From Chaunax sp. Z400 (Eukaryota; Chordata; Actinopteri; Lophiiformes; Chaunacidae), in contig CM075192.1 of NCBI GenBank assembly GCA_037577475.1, forward strand, positions 31,452,709 through 31,516,708: DNA of 64,000 nt. Direction: 5' to 3'. Positions 12,100 through 22,556 of this stretch are shown here, in pieces. Under the pieces are notes generated by a model that was not told where the DNA came from, did no database searches, and saw only the letters and a program-made list of their open reading frames with translations. Each line of letters begins with the position of its first letter. The first letter of the stretch is position 1. Made by a program: the position numbers and the translations under genes.

Positions 12100-12512
12100 C
12101 CTGTGGCTCAGGAGGTTGAGTGGTTGTACATTTGTCAGAATGTCGGTGGTTCGCTCCCCAGCCAGAATGTCAGTGGTTCGCTCCTCAGCCAGAATGTCAG
12201 TGGTTCGCTCCTCAGCCAGAATGTCGATGGTTCCATCCCCAGCCAGAATGTCGGTGGTTCCATCCCCAGCCAGAATGTCGGTGGTTCCATCCCCAGCCAG
12301 AATGTCGGTGGTTCCATCCCCAGCCAGAATGTCGGTGGTTCGCTCCCCAGCCAGAATGTCGGCGGTTTGATCCCCAGCCAGAATGTCGGTGGATCACTCC
12401 CTAGCCCCTGCAGTTTACCTGTTGAACAAGATACTGAACCCCAGTCTGCTACCTGGGTGCTTGAAGGGCCACCCACTGCTCCTCGGGGATGGGTCAACAG
12501 CTGAGAACAAAG
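12100..12512 (+). mobile_element. tRNA-derived SINE with expanded B-box region
   Basis: An A-box-like word TGGCTCAGGAGGTTGAG sits at 12104-12120. The B-box region has been multiplied into the array at 12136-12405. The SINE body resumes at CCCCTGCAG and runs through GATACTGAACCCCAGTCTGC and CCACTGCTCC to GGATGGGTCAA. The same body occurs at 19368-19598 (plus) and 50107-50326 (minus), which gives the expected single-B-box arrangement. This copy ends before the LINE-like 3' tail seen in the other plus-strand copy. Confidence 0.88.
12136..12405 (+). repeat. 27-bp minisatellite made of SINE B-box units, ten copies
   Basis: Ten head-to-tail 27-base units start at 12136, 12163, 12190 and so on to 12379. 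Each carries CAGAATGTCGGTGGTTC and a CTCCCCAGC or ATCCCCAGC end. The core GGTTCGATCCC is the pol III B-box word of the host SINE; units vary as GGTTCGCTCCC, GGTTCCATCCC, GGTTTGATCCC and GGATCACTCCC. Neighbouring units share the same variants (units 2-3; units 5-7), as expected for local tandem duplication. There are no spacers, so it is not a CRISPR array. Because 27 is divisible by three, several frames stay open; none is a gene. Confidence 0.93.
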
Positions 12513-12524
12513 TTCACTCAATTG

Positions 12525-12975
12525 TACTGAGGGGTCGTTTACACGATGACCGTTTCACCCTAAAAACTTTTTGTTGCATTTTGGCATCCGTTTATACGAG
12601 TAGGCCTACAGCATATTTGGGGACTGAAAACGTAGACTTTTAAAAACGGGCTCCAGAGTGGAGACTTTTCAAATTGCTGCCGTACCGTTGTCGTGTAAAC
12701 AGGCAAAACACAACTCCGACTAAAAAACGATGACGACACAGCCCTACTTCATGCATGCCTGACGTGTGTTGCTGCCTGTTGCTGAACTTCCACTGTGCTC
12801 TTATTCTGTGGTGTTGGTTTTGAAAAGTTACTCCAACTACTGCCTTGGCATACAGACTACAGCATTTCCAGTCGTGTTTGCGGATCTGTGTGTATGGGGA
12901 TCGTTTCAGAAACTATGTCGTGTGGACGCAGAAGGTTTTAAAAACACAGAGAAAAAACTTCTCCCTTTCTAAACT
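12525..12975. mobile_element. Probable hAT-type MITE
   Basis: The left part reads GGGGTCGTTTACACGATGAC. The right part, inverted, reads roughly GTCCACACGACATAGTTTC then GAAACG, giving imperfect subterminal inverted repeats. A further GTCGTGTAAACAGG lies inside (about 12691-12704). I recognise this as the style of abundant fish hAT-derived non-autonomous elements. I could not fix exact ends or a target duplication. Confidence 0.55.
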
Positions 12976-13414
12976 GAGTATGACTGTATGTGACAAATAA
13001 AGCTTTTTCTCTCTCTCTCTCTCTTCTCTGTATTTTCCTGATTGTCCTTTCAGAACAGGAAGTCAGTTAACACAGATTGTGCTGCTGTATTTACTGTCAC
13101 CATTTTTTTACTTTACCAATAAGTGAACTAAAAGCTTTATGTCAGAACAAATATAAAAACTAAACAGTAAAACAGAAGTAGTAAATAGTAAGAAAGCTTG
13201 AAGCTGCAAACATCTGCATTTTTCTGTGTGTGTGTCCATCTCTATGTGTGTGCAGAATGTTTTTGCTGTGGGTTGAAGATTTGTGTGGAGTCACGTTGTC
13301 ACTTTGCTCTTTTCCCAGACTGGGTGTGTGTGTGTGAGACCATGCAGGGACAGCCATGAGGCCAATTAGGCGACAGATAATTAACCTCATTGAAATGTTG
13401 AGTGATGGCCTTAT

Positions 13415-13485
<71 letters not shown>

Positions 13486-15169
13486 GGAAAGAATGAGATC
13501 TGAATATTTTCTGTACACAAACACACCAAATTCATTTTGAGTGAAATTGAATGCTGTCCTGCAGAGGAGGTTATGTTTACACCCATGCCTGTTTGTTTGT
13601 TTGTTGGCTTGTTTGTCTGCAGGATTAACATGGTGTAAGAATGTAAGGTGTAAGGTGTAAAGTTGAATCTGATCTGATCTGATCTGATCTGAATGGAGCA
13701 TTGGTCTGGAAACTCGAACAGAAATTTGTTGGATTAAATTATTAGTATAAAGGAGATTAAGATTATTTATAATTAATATGACCAATCAATGTAAAGATAG
13801 TGTAGATAAGATTAGATAATGTAGTTATTTCAGCAGTAAAACACAATAGATGTCTTAGTGAATGAAAATAACAGATACTGTACATGTTGACACAGACATA
13901 ATCAACAACTAACTGTCACTTACAGACACACAGCAGTCAGGCTGTAAAGAGAAAAGGGCCACATTAGAGAACATCTTTCTAAAGGCTCATTTATGCTCAG
14001 GTGACGGAGGCTTTCATCCAGACTCTGCTTTAGTCTAGTTCATGTTTGTACACGTTTTCTGAAAACGTATGGATACAGAGGAAACAGAGCAGTACCTCTG
14101 GAAAATATTGGGGGCAGTGTTGCCATAATTCAAGCAAGACATGACAAATGTCTACAGACATGATGAAGAAGAGAAAAGTGAAGTTGAAAAGCAAAAAACA
14201 CTCTCCATCTACAAGTTGTGATTATTTAATGGTGAGTATGACGCTGTCCCCATTTTATTTACTAAATAAATTATCACATCCTCTTGCCATTGCCATTTAC
14301 TCCTCGCTGCCCTCTTGTGGATTTATCACTGTCAATGTACAGGACATATGGAGGTATGTGAGCATTGATGGATACACTGCCTGAATTGGACGTATTTATT
14401 AATGTATGTAGATGGAGTATAAATGAGCCTTGAATCCCTTCATCTGATTTTATACTCAGTGGTGCCAGCAGTACATCCAACAATTTTTAAAGTCTGTTTT
14501 TATTGATGTTGAGGTCTAAATGATAGGACTTCTACCATGAGATTAGCTAAAGAGATAGTTGTTTAAACATCTTAGCATCTCTCTTCTGTTTCCAAGTTTT
14601 TTTTCTCATCTGCTGTCTGCGTTTTGCTTTCTTTCCTATTTTATCTTTTGGTTGTTTCCTTCTCTCTGTTCTGTATATGTCTCCTCTGTAGAGTTCTGCC
14701 TATATATGTTTGTTTTTCTCTTCTTCTTCCTGTCTCTCCATCTCTGTGTCTCTCTGGATCTCCGTCGCTCTTCAGTGACAGCTGGCCTAAGCCTTCCCGC
14801 CAACAGACCAGCTGTCCGTATTAACTGGAGGTATTTCTAAGTGTGTGTGTGTGTGTGTTTTACATAACAGCCAATTCCTTTCTATGTCTGTCTCTCACAC
14901 ACTTCAGGGACAGGAAGTAACATAACACTCAAATTAAAAGACCCCTCTCTTCTGCTACTGCCACACACACACACACACAGTTGTAGTCCTATTGTATCTT
15001 GTTCTCCATCTCTTGCTATTGTGTGGTTGTTCTCTCACCAACAAATGTAAAAACCACGGTTTTAACCATTGAGATGACTTTGGAGCACGGAGTCTGACCA
15101 AATAGAAAATGTTCACAATATTGAAAGATTGTTACGTTCACCCAAAGGTTATGATTCTGGTTATGTTTG
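12976..15169. other. Intergenic; microsatellites, no gene seen
   Basis: Holds a LINE-style tail, ATGTGACAAATAAAGC then (CT)n (about 12989-13025), a GA repeat (13417-13482) and a short GATCT pentamer run (about 13669-13692). At 13565-13625 a GGTTATGTTTACACCCATG piece followed by (GTTT)n and GCAGGATTAA belongs to the same interspersed family as 15370-15480. I see no exon. Confidence 0.5.
13417..13482. repeat. (GA)n microsatellite
   Basis: A perfect GA dinucleotide run of 33 units. Poly-serine/leucine frames across it are artefacts. Confidence 0.98.
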
Positions 15170-15181
15170 TCTTTTAGGTAG

Positions 15182-15366
15182 ATTGGTGGGTGGTTTGGTG
15201 GATTGGTGGGTGGGTTTGTTGGTTGGTGGATTAGTGGGTTGGTTGGCTGGTTGGTGGGTTGGTTGTGTTGGTGGGTTGGTTGGCTGGTTGGTGCGTTGGT
15301 TGGTGGATTGGTGGGTTGGTTGACTGGTTGGTGCATTGGTTGGTGGATTGGTGGGTTGGTTGGTTG
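15182..15366. repeat. GGTTGGTGGATT-type minisatellite
   Basis: Irregular tandem array of GGTTGGT, GGATTGGTGGGT and GGCTGGTTGGT units. On its right it joins directly to GTCAGCAGGATTACGTAAAAC and ACATGGGCCAGGAAGGAAC, which I know as part of a common fish interspersed repeat. Repetitive Trp/Gly/Val and Pro/Thr/Asn frames on the two strands come only from the repeat. Confidence 0.92.
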
Positions 15367-15480
15367 TTTGGTCAGCAGGATTACGTAAAACCTAATGGGT
15401 GGATATCCACAAAACTTGGTGGTAGGCACATGGGCCAGGAAGGAACTCATTCAGTTTTGGAGCGGATCTAGATAAACATT
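15367..15480 (+). repeat. Interspersed repeat fragment (GCAGGATTACG family)
   Basis: Reads CAGCAGGATTACGTAAAACC, AAAACTTGGTGGTAGGCACA and GGAGCGGATCTAGATAAACA. Related text is at 42540-42760 (GGATTACTAAAAACGTTCTG; TTTTGGTGGTAATCCTGATC; CATCTGGATCCAGAATTTTC), and reverse fragments are near 2500 and 3020. The parent element is non-coding in what can be seen. Confidence 0.65.
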
Positions 15481-16143
15481 TTCCTAATTATACAAAAATT
15501 AACAAACCAAAGTCCAAAAATCATGGGTTGGTTAAGCTAGACAGACATGTAGGTTTGTTTGGTTTCCGTAGGAGTATCCGCCCCAATGACAGCCGTCTGT
15601 TCAGGAGGAAGCAGCAGCTCAGTTCTGCTTTGAAGCTATAAAGGAATGTTTGGTGGGCTAAACTTCATCCAGTTTTCCATCAGCATGGAGGCAAGTAGAT
15701 AAAGACTGAATTCTCATTTTGGGTGAACTTTCTTTTAATATAACTTGACTGTTTTTACAACAGTGATCATTTGACTGACTCCAAACTCTGCACAAACTAT
15801 ATCAATATAAGAATGCAAATAGTCCAAAAAATCATGGCCACCATCAGCCAATCAGCAGTTACCAACACTACAAGAACAAGCATTGTTCCAGATGAAGATG
15901 AAGAAAAGTAATTACAGTGTCACAACTCTGGAAACACTGACATAAAATAACATTTTCATTTTCTGTTATTCACATACAGGAACACACACATTATACACAC
16001 ATAGAAATACAGACAACAGTAAACACACATGATACACATACAAATACAGTAAACCACATCCAGGATTCTGGCTCTACTCTCTAACTGACGGCAGCTGTGT
16101 TCGTTAAGCTCTCGTCACTCAAACATTACCACACATCTAACCA

Positions 16144-16146
<3 letters not shown>

Positions 16147-16180
<34 letters not shown>

Positions 16181-16182
16181 GC

Positions 16183-16229
<47 letters not shown>
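16147..16229. repeat. (CA)n microsatellite with GCAC interruptions
   Basis: About 83 bases of CA repeat, with CACGCACGCACACGCAC interruptions at about 16175-16190. Confidence 0.97.
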
Positions 16230-16230
<1 letters not shown>

Positions 16231-17677
16231 TTATGCAGAGGAAGACTTGTAACACCCGTTGTGTCTCGTTAACTGCTTCAATTATCAATGTGAGGCACTG
16301 GATGTGGTCACAGTGCTCATCAACACCATGGGACTACACGCACACGCACACACACACACACATATACGGCTCAAATAGTTCCACTGGCAGACACATGAAA
16401 ACACTCAAATAAGGCAAAATGACACAGTCTACAAGATAGCATGTGTGTGTATGTTTGTTTCTATGTCTGCCATCAGGGTTGGAAGTGTGCCAGACCACCC
16501 CAAACAAAAACACACACACACACCTCTGTCGGCCTGGTTTCTCTTCCTATAGTAATTATCTCACGGTGGGTGTGTTTGGTCTGCAGACGTGTTGACGGGA
16601 CATGTGTAATTGTGAATAGCCTACACACACACACATGCCCTGTTGTTTGTGTATCATTTGGCTTACCTTGCTTTATTGGCCAAGTATATGTACACATCCA
16701 AGGAATTTGACTCAGTTTTTTGCTTGCACTCTAGATACTGGACAATAAGTTAAACAAAAAAAAAGAAAAAAAGAAAAAGAATATATATATATATATATAT
16801 CTCCTCCTCTTGGTCCTGGACATATCTGTTCATATCTGTGAATCTGTTCCTGTTGTCCAGCTGATTGTCACTAAACCTGTGTCTCACTTCTATAGCACAA
16901 CTCATTTTAAACTGGTTCATCCCACTATACATAAGAAATGGGAACATTGCTTCATAGATAAAAACTAATGCAACAACAGATGTAACAGATCATGGCGTGA
17001 AGCTTCCTGTGAAGAAGTGAAAAGTAAAGCAGACAGAAACATGGGGTCTGTGTTGAGTGATGAGGGGACCTCTAATAATCTGTGTAATGATCTATATTTG
17101 AGGTCTAACTGCTGCTCTTTTTCCTCTTCTCCTGTTGTGATTTAAGGATTTTTGACTGGAGAATTATTTCCACCAAATGTTTATCTTGATGCATCCATCT
17201 CCTAATGACAGCCGTGGAATTTCATTCCTTTTTCTTTTTTGTTTCTCTAGAAATTCCCTATACAGTAACTACAATGAATGTAAATACACCTGATTTCAGT
17301 GGTCCACATAAATATACAGACTGTTATATCAGATAGTCCAGAGGCTACTACATCCTCTCCCTTAGAGTCTTTGAGTCTCTGCTTTCCAACGTTGAGACAT
17401 TTCTCCAACAACAATAAAACACTGACTGGACTTGTGAATAAATTGGGTCGGTGGGGCCCAGTCTGGAAAACAAGCCCAGAATAGTATCACTACAAAGGGG
17501 ACAGTTCAGCGGAGTGCTGCATTGACTCTGTTGGACTGTATTGTGGTAAAAGAGGGCAGGAATTCCAGAGGGAATTAATGTTTGTTATGGTAATGACTCA
17601 GTTAGATATGGCTGGATCGTTGCATCCATAAAAATACTGATTTCTCAGGCTGATGATGCTGTTGATGCTAGATTTCA

Positions 17678-17822
17678 ATTCAATTCAGTTCAATTTATTT
17701 ATATAGCGCCAAATCACAACAGAAGTTATATCAAGGCACGTTACAAAAAGAGCAGGTCTAGACCGACTCTTCATTATCGAGAGACCCAACAATCCACCAT
17801 GAGCAAGCACTCGGCGACAGTG
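17678..17822 (+). repeat. Fish interspersed repeat fragment (TTTATATAGCGCCAAATCAC type)
   Basis: Contains TTTATTTATATAGCGCC and AAATCACAACAGAAGTTATA, then CGAGAGACCCAACAATCCAC. I recognise the first word as part of a very common teleost dispersed repeat. There is no coding content. Confidence 0.6.
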
Positions 17823-19367
17823 GTGATGAAAAAATTTGAATTCAGAATATATTTTAGTTTCTTAATCTTCACCACAACACATTAATTTAACTATGCATAA
17901 ATAGGAACAATAGTTTTTAATCCATCATTTGGAAAGCTTGTCTCACAAATGACTGAACACTACTGATAATGCACTTATCATGTTTTATAACCTGTACAAA
18001 TACCATATCTGCAGAATTGATCTGCTGCAACTGATCAAAATGAAAAACATGCCTGATAGAAACACACACGATGCTTACTTCTCTTTCACAGGTAGGGTTT
18101 AAACAGGTGAATAAAACGAATAAAATCTGAAGAGTTCCAAAACTATTTATATTTTTAGTTGGATATATATTGATGTGCCTTTGATGTAGTGTTCAAATCT
18201 GAAGTGAGAAACAAAACCAGTTTCTTCTGGCCTCTGTAGGTTAAAAGGTATGAGCTTCTTCAACCTCTGACCACACCCAACATCACAGCTGGGTCTGTGA
18301 CAGCACCCAGTTCTGATGTAGAATGATATATAGTACAGTACAGAACTGCTGTAAAGGCTGAGAATAGTGCAGTTCACTCTTAAGATTCATATTTACAGAA
18401 TATGTTGTTCACTTTTTGTCCTGAGCTGATTCACTTCACAAAGTACATGATAAGAGCCTGTTCATACCTGCTGACATCCATCCTGTGATCCACCAATCAC
18501 CAGAGGACAGTTCTCAGTCAGTTGGCACCTGGCATTGTGTCTTTACATGCATTTGGAATCGGATGTGACTTCCCCAGTTATTATGCAAAATAAATAAATA
18601 AATGAATCACTTGGAAAATGGACGTTTTTCAAATAGAGTAAGAAATAATTTCGTGTGTTGCATTAAAATTTACAAGAAGGCCCAAACAATTCAGAATTTG
18701 TGATAGACTCACAAACCTGAGTATGACTGATGTCTTTCCCCACAGGCAACAAAGGACGTTGTTTACTATTTACTGCATTTGCAAAAAATGAACATGTTGA
18801 TTGTAAATATGATTTTGTCTTGTTTCATATATTTGGTGTATTTGATAAAATCACTTAAATGTTAGACATGAAGAATTATTTAATGTCATTTCAATCTGGG
18901 GTTATTTGTTTCTAGTTCAGTGGAATCCATTGAAACAGATGGCGTGTTCACAAACCTCTGCTAACCTCTGCGTGTAGAAGAACCCAAACATTTCATTCAC
19001 ATGAAAGTGGATTCGATAGAAGTCAGACAGCATGTTTGTCTGCTGTTGTGGCTTCTTCTTGTTTCACAGAGGCGGTCCTCCAGTGTGACTCAGGACACAT
19101 TTGTGTTCACACTACTGGATTCATGAGGTCAATGTGGCCGAGACCACCTCTGAATGTCGTCTGCATGATGGATCTCAGAGTTTCCTCAGTGTGTCCAGGG
19201 TGTGTTCAGACCTGAACTCAGAGCCGTCCCCTTGTAATCAGTTTACTTTGGACCAGTGCCGGCCATAGGCATAGGCTGTATAGGCGAATGCTAGAGGCGC
19301 CGTCATCCATAGGGGGCGCCGCAAATGGGGGGGAAAAAAATCTAAATGTTTAACTTTTACTATTTTT

Positions 19368-19598
19368 ACAGGGCGTAGAGCGGTCGTTCACGGAACAAAA
19401 GGTCGGTGGTTCGATCCTCAGCCCCTGCAAGTCCACAAGTTGAAGTATCCTTGAGCAAGATACTGAACCCCAATTTGCTCCCCGGGCGCCGCGTGTAGTG
19501 GCAGCCCACTGCTCCTCAGGGATGGGTCAAATGCAGAGAAAGAATTTCCCCATGTGGGACTAATAAAGGTATCATTATTATTATTATTATTATTATTA
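19368..19598 (+). mobile_element. tRNA-derived SINE nested in the hAT element
   Basis: Has a degenerate A box (GGGCGTAGAGCGG), a clean B box (GGTTCGATCCT, 19408-19418), the body AGTATCCTTGAGCAAGATAC and CCACTGCTCCTCAGGGATGG, and a 3' tail TTTCCCCATGTGGGACTAAT then AAAGGTATC and (ATT)n. The tail resembles the 3' end of the LINE at 888-2222. Since the SINE lies between intact hAT ends, it inserted after the transposon. Confidence 0.9.
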
Positions 19599-20464
19599 AA
19601 ATACTATCACTACTATTATTGCGAAATATTACATAAGCCCACAACAACACAACTGCGTAGCAAAGAGCCTATTAAATAATAGAGAGGCCTTTTTTCTTGG
19701 TTCCTGCCGCCCCCGACGCTCCCTCCCCGGCTCGTTACACTTTACCTGCCTGCTCTGGTGGGAGTGGAAGGGGTGTGGGGGGCTGCTGGCACCCAGGGAA
19801 GGAAAAGAAGGAAAGAAGAGGAAGAAAAACGGGGAAACGACAGAGGTACAGTAACGTTAATGTGATGAAATGGATGAAATTAATAGTTTATTGCATCGGT
19901 AGTTACCGTTGTTGGAGCAGAGCGTTACTTTTGGACGATAGTAACATGGTTTGCTAATCAATAAAGAGCTAGAGTTGACGTCAGTTTGCGTTACTCCCAC
20001 CTTAAATACATCAGGGAAATTTGGAAAGTTAATGTTAGCCCTATTCAGGTGTTATTTTCACCTGTTGGCTGTGTCATACATTTTTATTGACAATTGTCAA
20101 TTAAAATGCTATTCGTTTTTCATCCCCTTTATAAGTAATAGTTGTAAGCCTTTGGTTTATTGTGTTACGGTTTATACAAGTGTGTTTGTTAAAGTTTACA
20201 TCAGTGTCAACAACAATCAAACAAACAAACAATCAAATAGTGGTAAAAACCAGAGGTTTCTGTGATTTTTTTTGGTAATATAGTTATTGTGTGCAATATA
20301 GTTATTGTGTGTTGTTATGTCTGCACTGGTTTCTTTAATATCTTATTTTGTGCAATACCTTATTTATATCGTATTCATAACTAATTTTATCTCACTTGTT
20401 TTCTTGTTAATTGTTTTTATTTTGTATGTAAATAGAGCCATATTTTGCCCAGGTGTGCTGACAG

Positions 20465-20551
20465 CAGTGAAGACATTAAAATTATTGCAAAAACAAAAAA
20501 TATAAACTGCAAATATTTTTTGTCTGTGCAATAATTTTAATGTCTTCACTG
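20465..20551 (+). other. 87-nt near-perfect hairpin inside the hAT element
   Basis: The left arm CAGTGAAGACATTAAAATTA plus TTGCA (20465-20489) is exactly complementary to 20527-20551, giving 25 base pairs. Inside are a 3x3 internal loop, then 11 more perfect pairs (ACAAAAAATAT with ATATTTTTTGT) and a 9-nt loop. The shape resembles a pre-miRNA or a foldback transposon. The flanks 20318-20382 and 20540-20603 are direct repeats of each other, so local duplication is also involved. No evidence of expression can be seen. Confidence 0.75.
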
Positions 20552-20817
20552 GTTTCTTTAAATCTTATTTAATGCAATGCCTTATTTATATTGTATTTAT
20601 AATTTATTTTATGTTCCTTTATTCAAACACATATTTTATTTTGTGGGTTATTTTCTATTTAAAAGAAAAGAAAACATGCAGACAATCATATAGACGTACA
20701 TGCAGTTTCTGTGTGAGTGTATGAAGATTGGTAGTGAAATTGACTGCGATGCAAGGGGGGCGCCAGCTAAAATCTTGCCTAGGGCACCAAATTGGTCAGG
20801 GCAGCACTGCTTTGGAC

Positions 20818-22002
20818 TGATGTTGATGCCAATTCAGTTGGTTCGGTCTGTTACAATCAGTTCAGAACAGAGCTAGCCTGTATGTGTAACTGTAATCTGT
20901 TACAATTACTGAAATAGGTGGAGGTGGCAGAATCACTCCATTATGTATCACAGCTGAGCTCACACCAGAGCTCCCAGTCATCAGTTCATTTTAAAGATTT
21001 GTCGTAAAATATTTGTTCATACATGTGCTGAAGAGCACGTGGAAAAATCATGTCATCATGCAGTTGTAAGTATCTGGTTTAAAGCCACGTCAAACACAGT
21101 TTGGATACAATCAGCTGGATGGGAGCCTGAGAGGGACAATGAAGCTATGTTCAAAAATATAAAAGGATAATGACTTTTAACACCCCCATTAATGCCCTTG
21201 TTGACCCCATATTATACTGGTCCATAGCCAAAATTCCAAGAATACCATTGGAAGTTCTGCATAATGCACTGAAGAAAAAAAAACCTGAAGCTCCTTTTTC
21301 TAAGTGAATCAAGAGATTTCCTACCAAAGCTGATCATAGCAAACAAGAGATAAGACTGAATAAAGGAATTCATTCCATGTAATCTGCATTTAACTCACAT
21401 TCTTGGTGTGAAACGTCATGCTCCTGCTTTTAGGAAGTTTATGACCACATGAATTTGCATATGGACAATAGACAAATGAGGATCTGATAAACACGCTCTG
21501 GCGTCAAATATAAACATAAAGAAATTACTGTATTAAGTTAAGCATTTAAATACCATTTTAGTGAATTAAATGTCCTTTTTCCTGCTGGGGGAAAGTCCAA
21601 CACTGGGGACTTCAAAGTGTGTCTCTAAACAGTACTTACATTCATAATATCTGATTCAAACCAGAGTGATACTATACTATACTGTATGTGTGTAACACCA
21701 GTGCATGTGTCTGATAGTTGACTTATACACAATCTGATTCAGTTTGTGACTAATGCATGACTGTTACACATTTAGTTGACGATGATGACGAAGTTACTGA
21801 CTTTATTTAACTCATGTTTTTAATAACACCATTAAATGAACAGATGTCCTCCTCCTGTGTGCCTGTTCCTGACTCTGTGATGTCATTCAAAAAAACCTAC
21901 TGACCACTACTGACCTGTATACTCCACTACTCACCTGTACTCACTACTCACCTCTTGGTGTTCAGCTTACAGTTCAGTGCAACTGACTGACACATGTTTT
22001 CA

Positions 22003-22018
<16 letters not shown>
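20818..22018. other. Intergenic; no gene seen
   Basis: AT-rich single-copy-looking sequence with no supported exon. It ends in a short (GT)n run leading into the TA repeat at 22019. Confidence 0.45.

Positions 22019-22061
<43 letters not shown>
22019..22061. repeat. (TA)n microsatellite
   Basis: A perfect TA run of about 20 units following (GT)n. A second TA run is at 22396-22426 and a third at 22538-22556, on either side of the Tc1-like palindromes. Confidence 0.97.
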
Positions 22062-22394
22062 TCCAGCAACACATGAACAGCTTGTCACAGCACTGCAGGA
22101 AGAATGGCATGTCATCCTACAGGTCCAGAATTATGTTTTGTCAATTCAGGAGGTGTAAAGTAGTGATAAATGCTGGAGGTGGTCACATGTGTTACTGACT
22201 GTTGTTGTTCTCTGTCTCACCATCCACACTTTCTGACTTGCAAACACTAAGGCAAAAAACACTAATTTGTACAGAAATTATTTTTCTGTATGGCTAAAGG
22301 GTGAATAAAGATGTTTGAACCATAATTTGCCTTTGATATTTAATATGAACAGGATGGCGTCACATAAAAGAAAATGTGTTTCTACTGTTGCTCA

Positions 22395-22426
<32 letters not shown>

Positions 22427-22428
<2 letters not shown>

Positions 22429-22534
22429 AAATTTTTGACTGGTAGTGTATATATATATACACTACCAGTCAAAAATTTGGACACAGTTTCCCATTCAAGT
22501 GGATGGGAAACTGTGTCCAAACTATTGACTGGTA
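22427..22534. mobile_element. Tc1-like MITE plus a solitary terminal repeat, in TA repeats
   Basis: First comes a solitary CCAAATTTTTGACTGG (22427-22442), then a short TA run, then a full palindromic copy. The full copy has CCAGTCAAAAATTTGG (22465-22480), a centre around CCATTCAAGTGGATGGG, and CCAAACTATTGACTGG (22517-22532). Ends abut TA. The same arm word occurs at 11941. A degenerate relative with the CATTCACTTGGATGGGAAAA centre is at about 29725-29798. Confidence 0.85.
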
Positions 22535-22556
22535 CTGTATATATATATATATATAT

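Larger units (their letters stand above)
15481..19245. other. Intergenic; microsatellites and repeat pieces, no gene seen
   Basis: Contains (CA)n at 16147-16229, more CA/GT runs at 16340-16640, an A-rich run with (AT)n near 16757-16800, and a repeat fragment at 17678-17822. The piece CTTTATTGGCCAAGTATATG near 16670-16690, read on the minus strand, is a fish LINE 3' end (CTTGGCCAATAAAG). Around 18430-18570 and 18940-19245 there is low-repeat sequence with CTGTTCATACCTG-type words that may be an old MITE. No exon is supported. Confidence 0.5.
19254..20809. mobile_element. Complete non-autonomous hAT-type DNA transposon with 8-bp target duplication
   Basis: The element starts CAGTGCCGGCC and ends, on the opposite strand, CAGTGCTGCCC. 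It is bracketed by identical 8-base direct repeats CTTTGGAC at 19246-19253 and 20810-20817. An 8-bp duplication with CAGTG-type ends is the hAT hallmark. Inner end regions share GGCGCC and CCTAGGC-type words. No transposase reading frame survives. A short stretch around 19795-19855 can be read as a highly basic/acidic Arg-Lys-Glu segment followed by a GT donor-like site, which could be a remnant of a transposase first exon (inference). A SINE is nested at 19368-19598, and a long hairpin lies at 20465-20551. Confidence 0.9.

Noticed and set aside
12104..12120. Possible tRNA gene from A-box and B-box words
   Set aside because: No cloverleaf can be formed; the sequence is a SINE with the same body at two other places.
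12136..12405. Regular repeats suggesting a CRISPR array
   Set aside because: Units are contiguous with no unique spacers, and the genome is eukaryotic.
12083..12521. Several long frames with Ser-Gln-Asn-Val or Trp-Leu-Gly repeats on both strands
   Set aside because: They are products of the 27-bp minisatellite, whose period is divisible by three and lacks stops.
13299..13785. Minus-strand frames with Ser-Leu runs
   Set aside because: Created by the (GA)n microsatellite.
15016..15471. Pro/Thr/Asn-rich and Trp/Gly/Val-rich frames on opposite strands
   Set aside because: Both follow from the GGTTGGTGG minisatellite.
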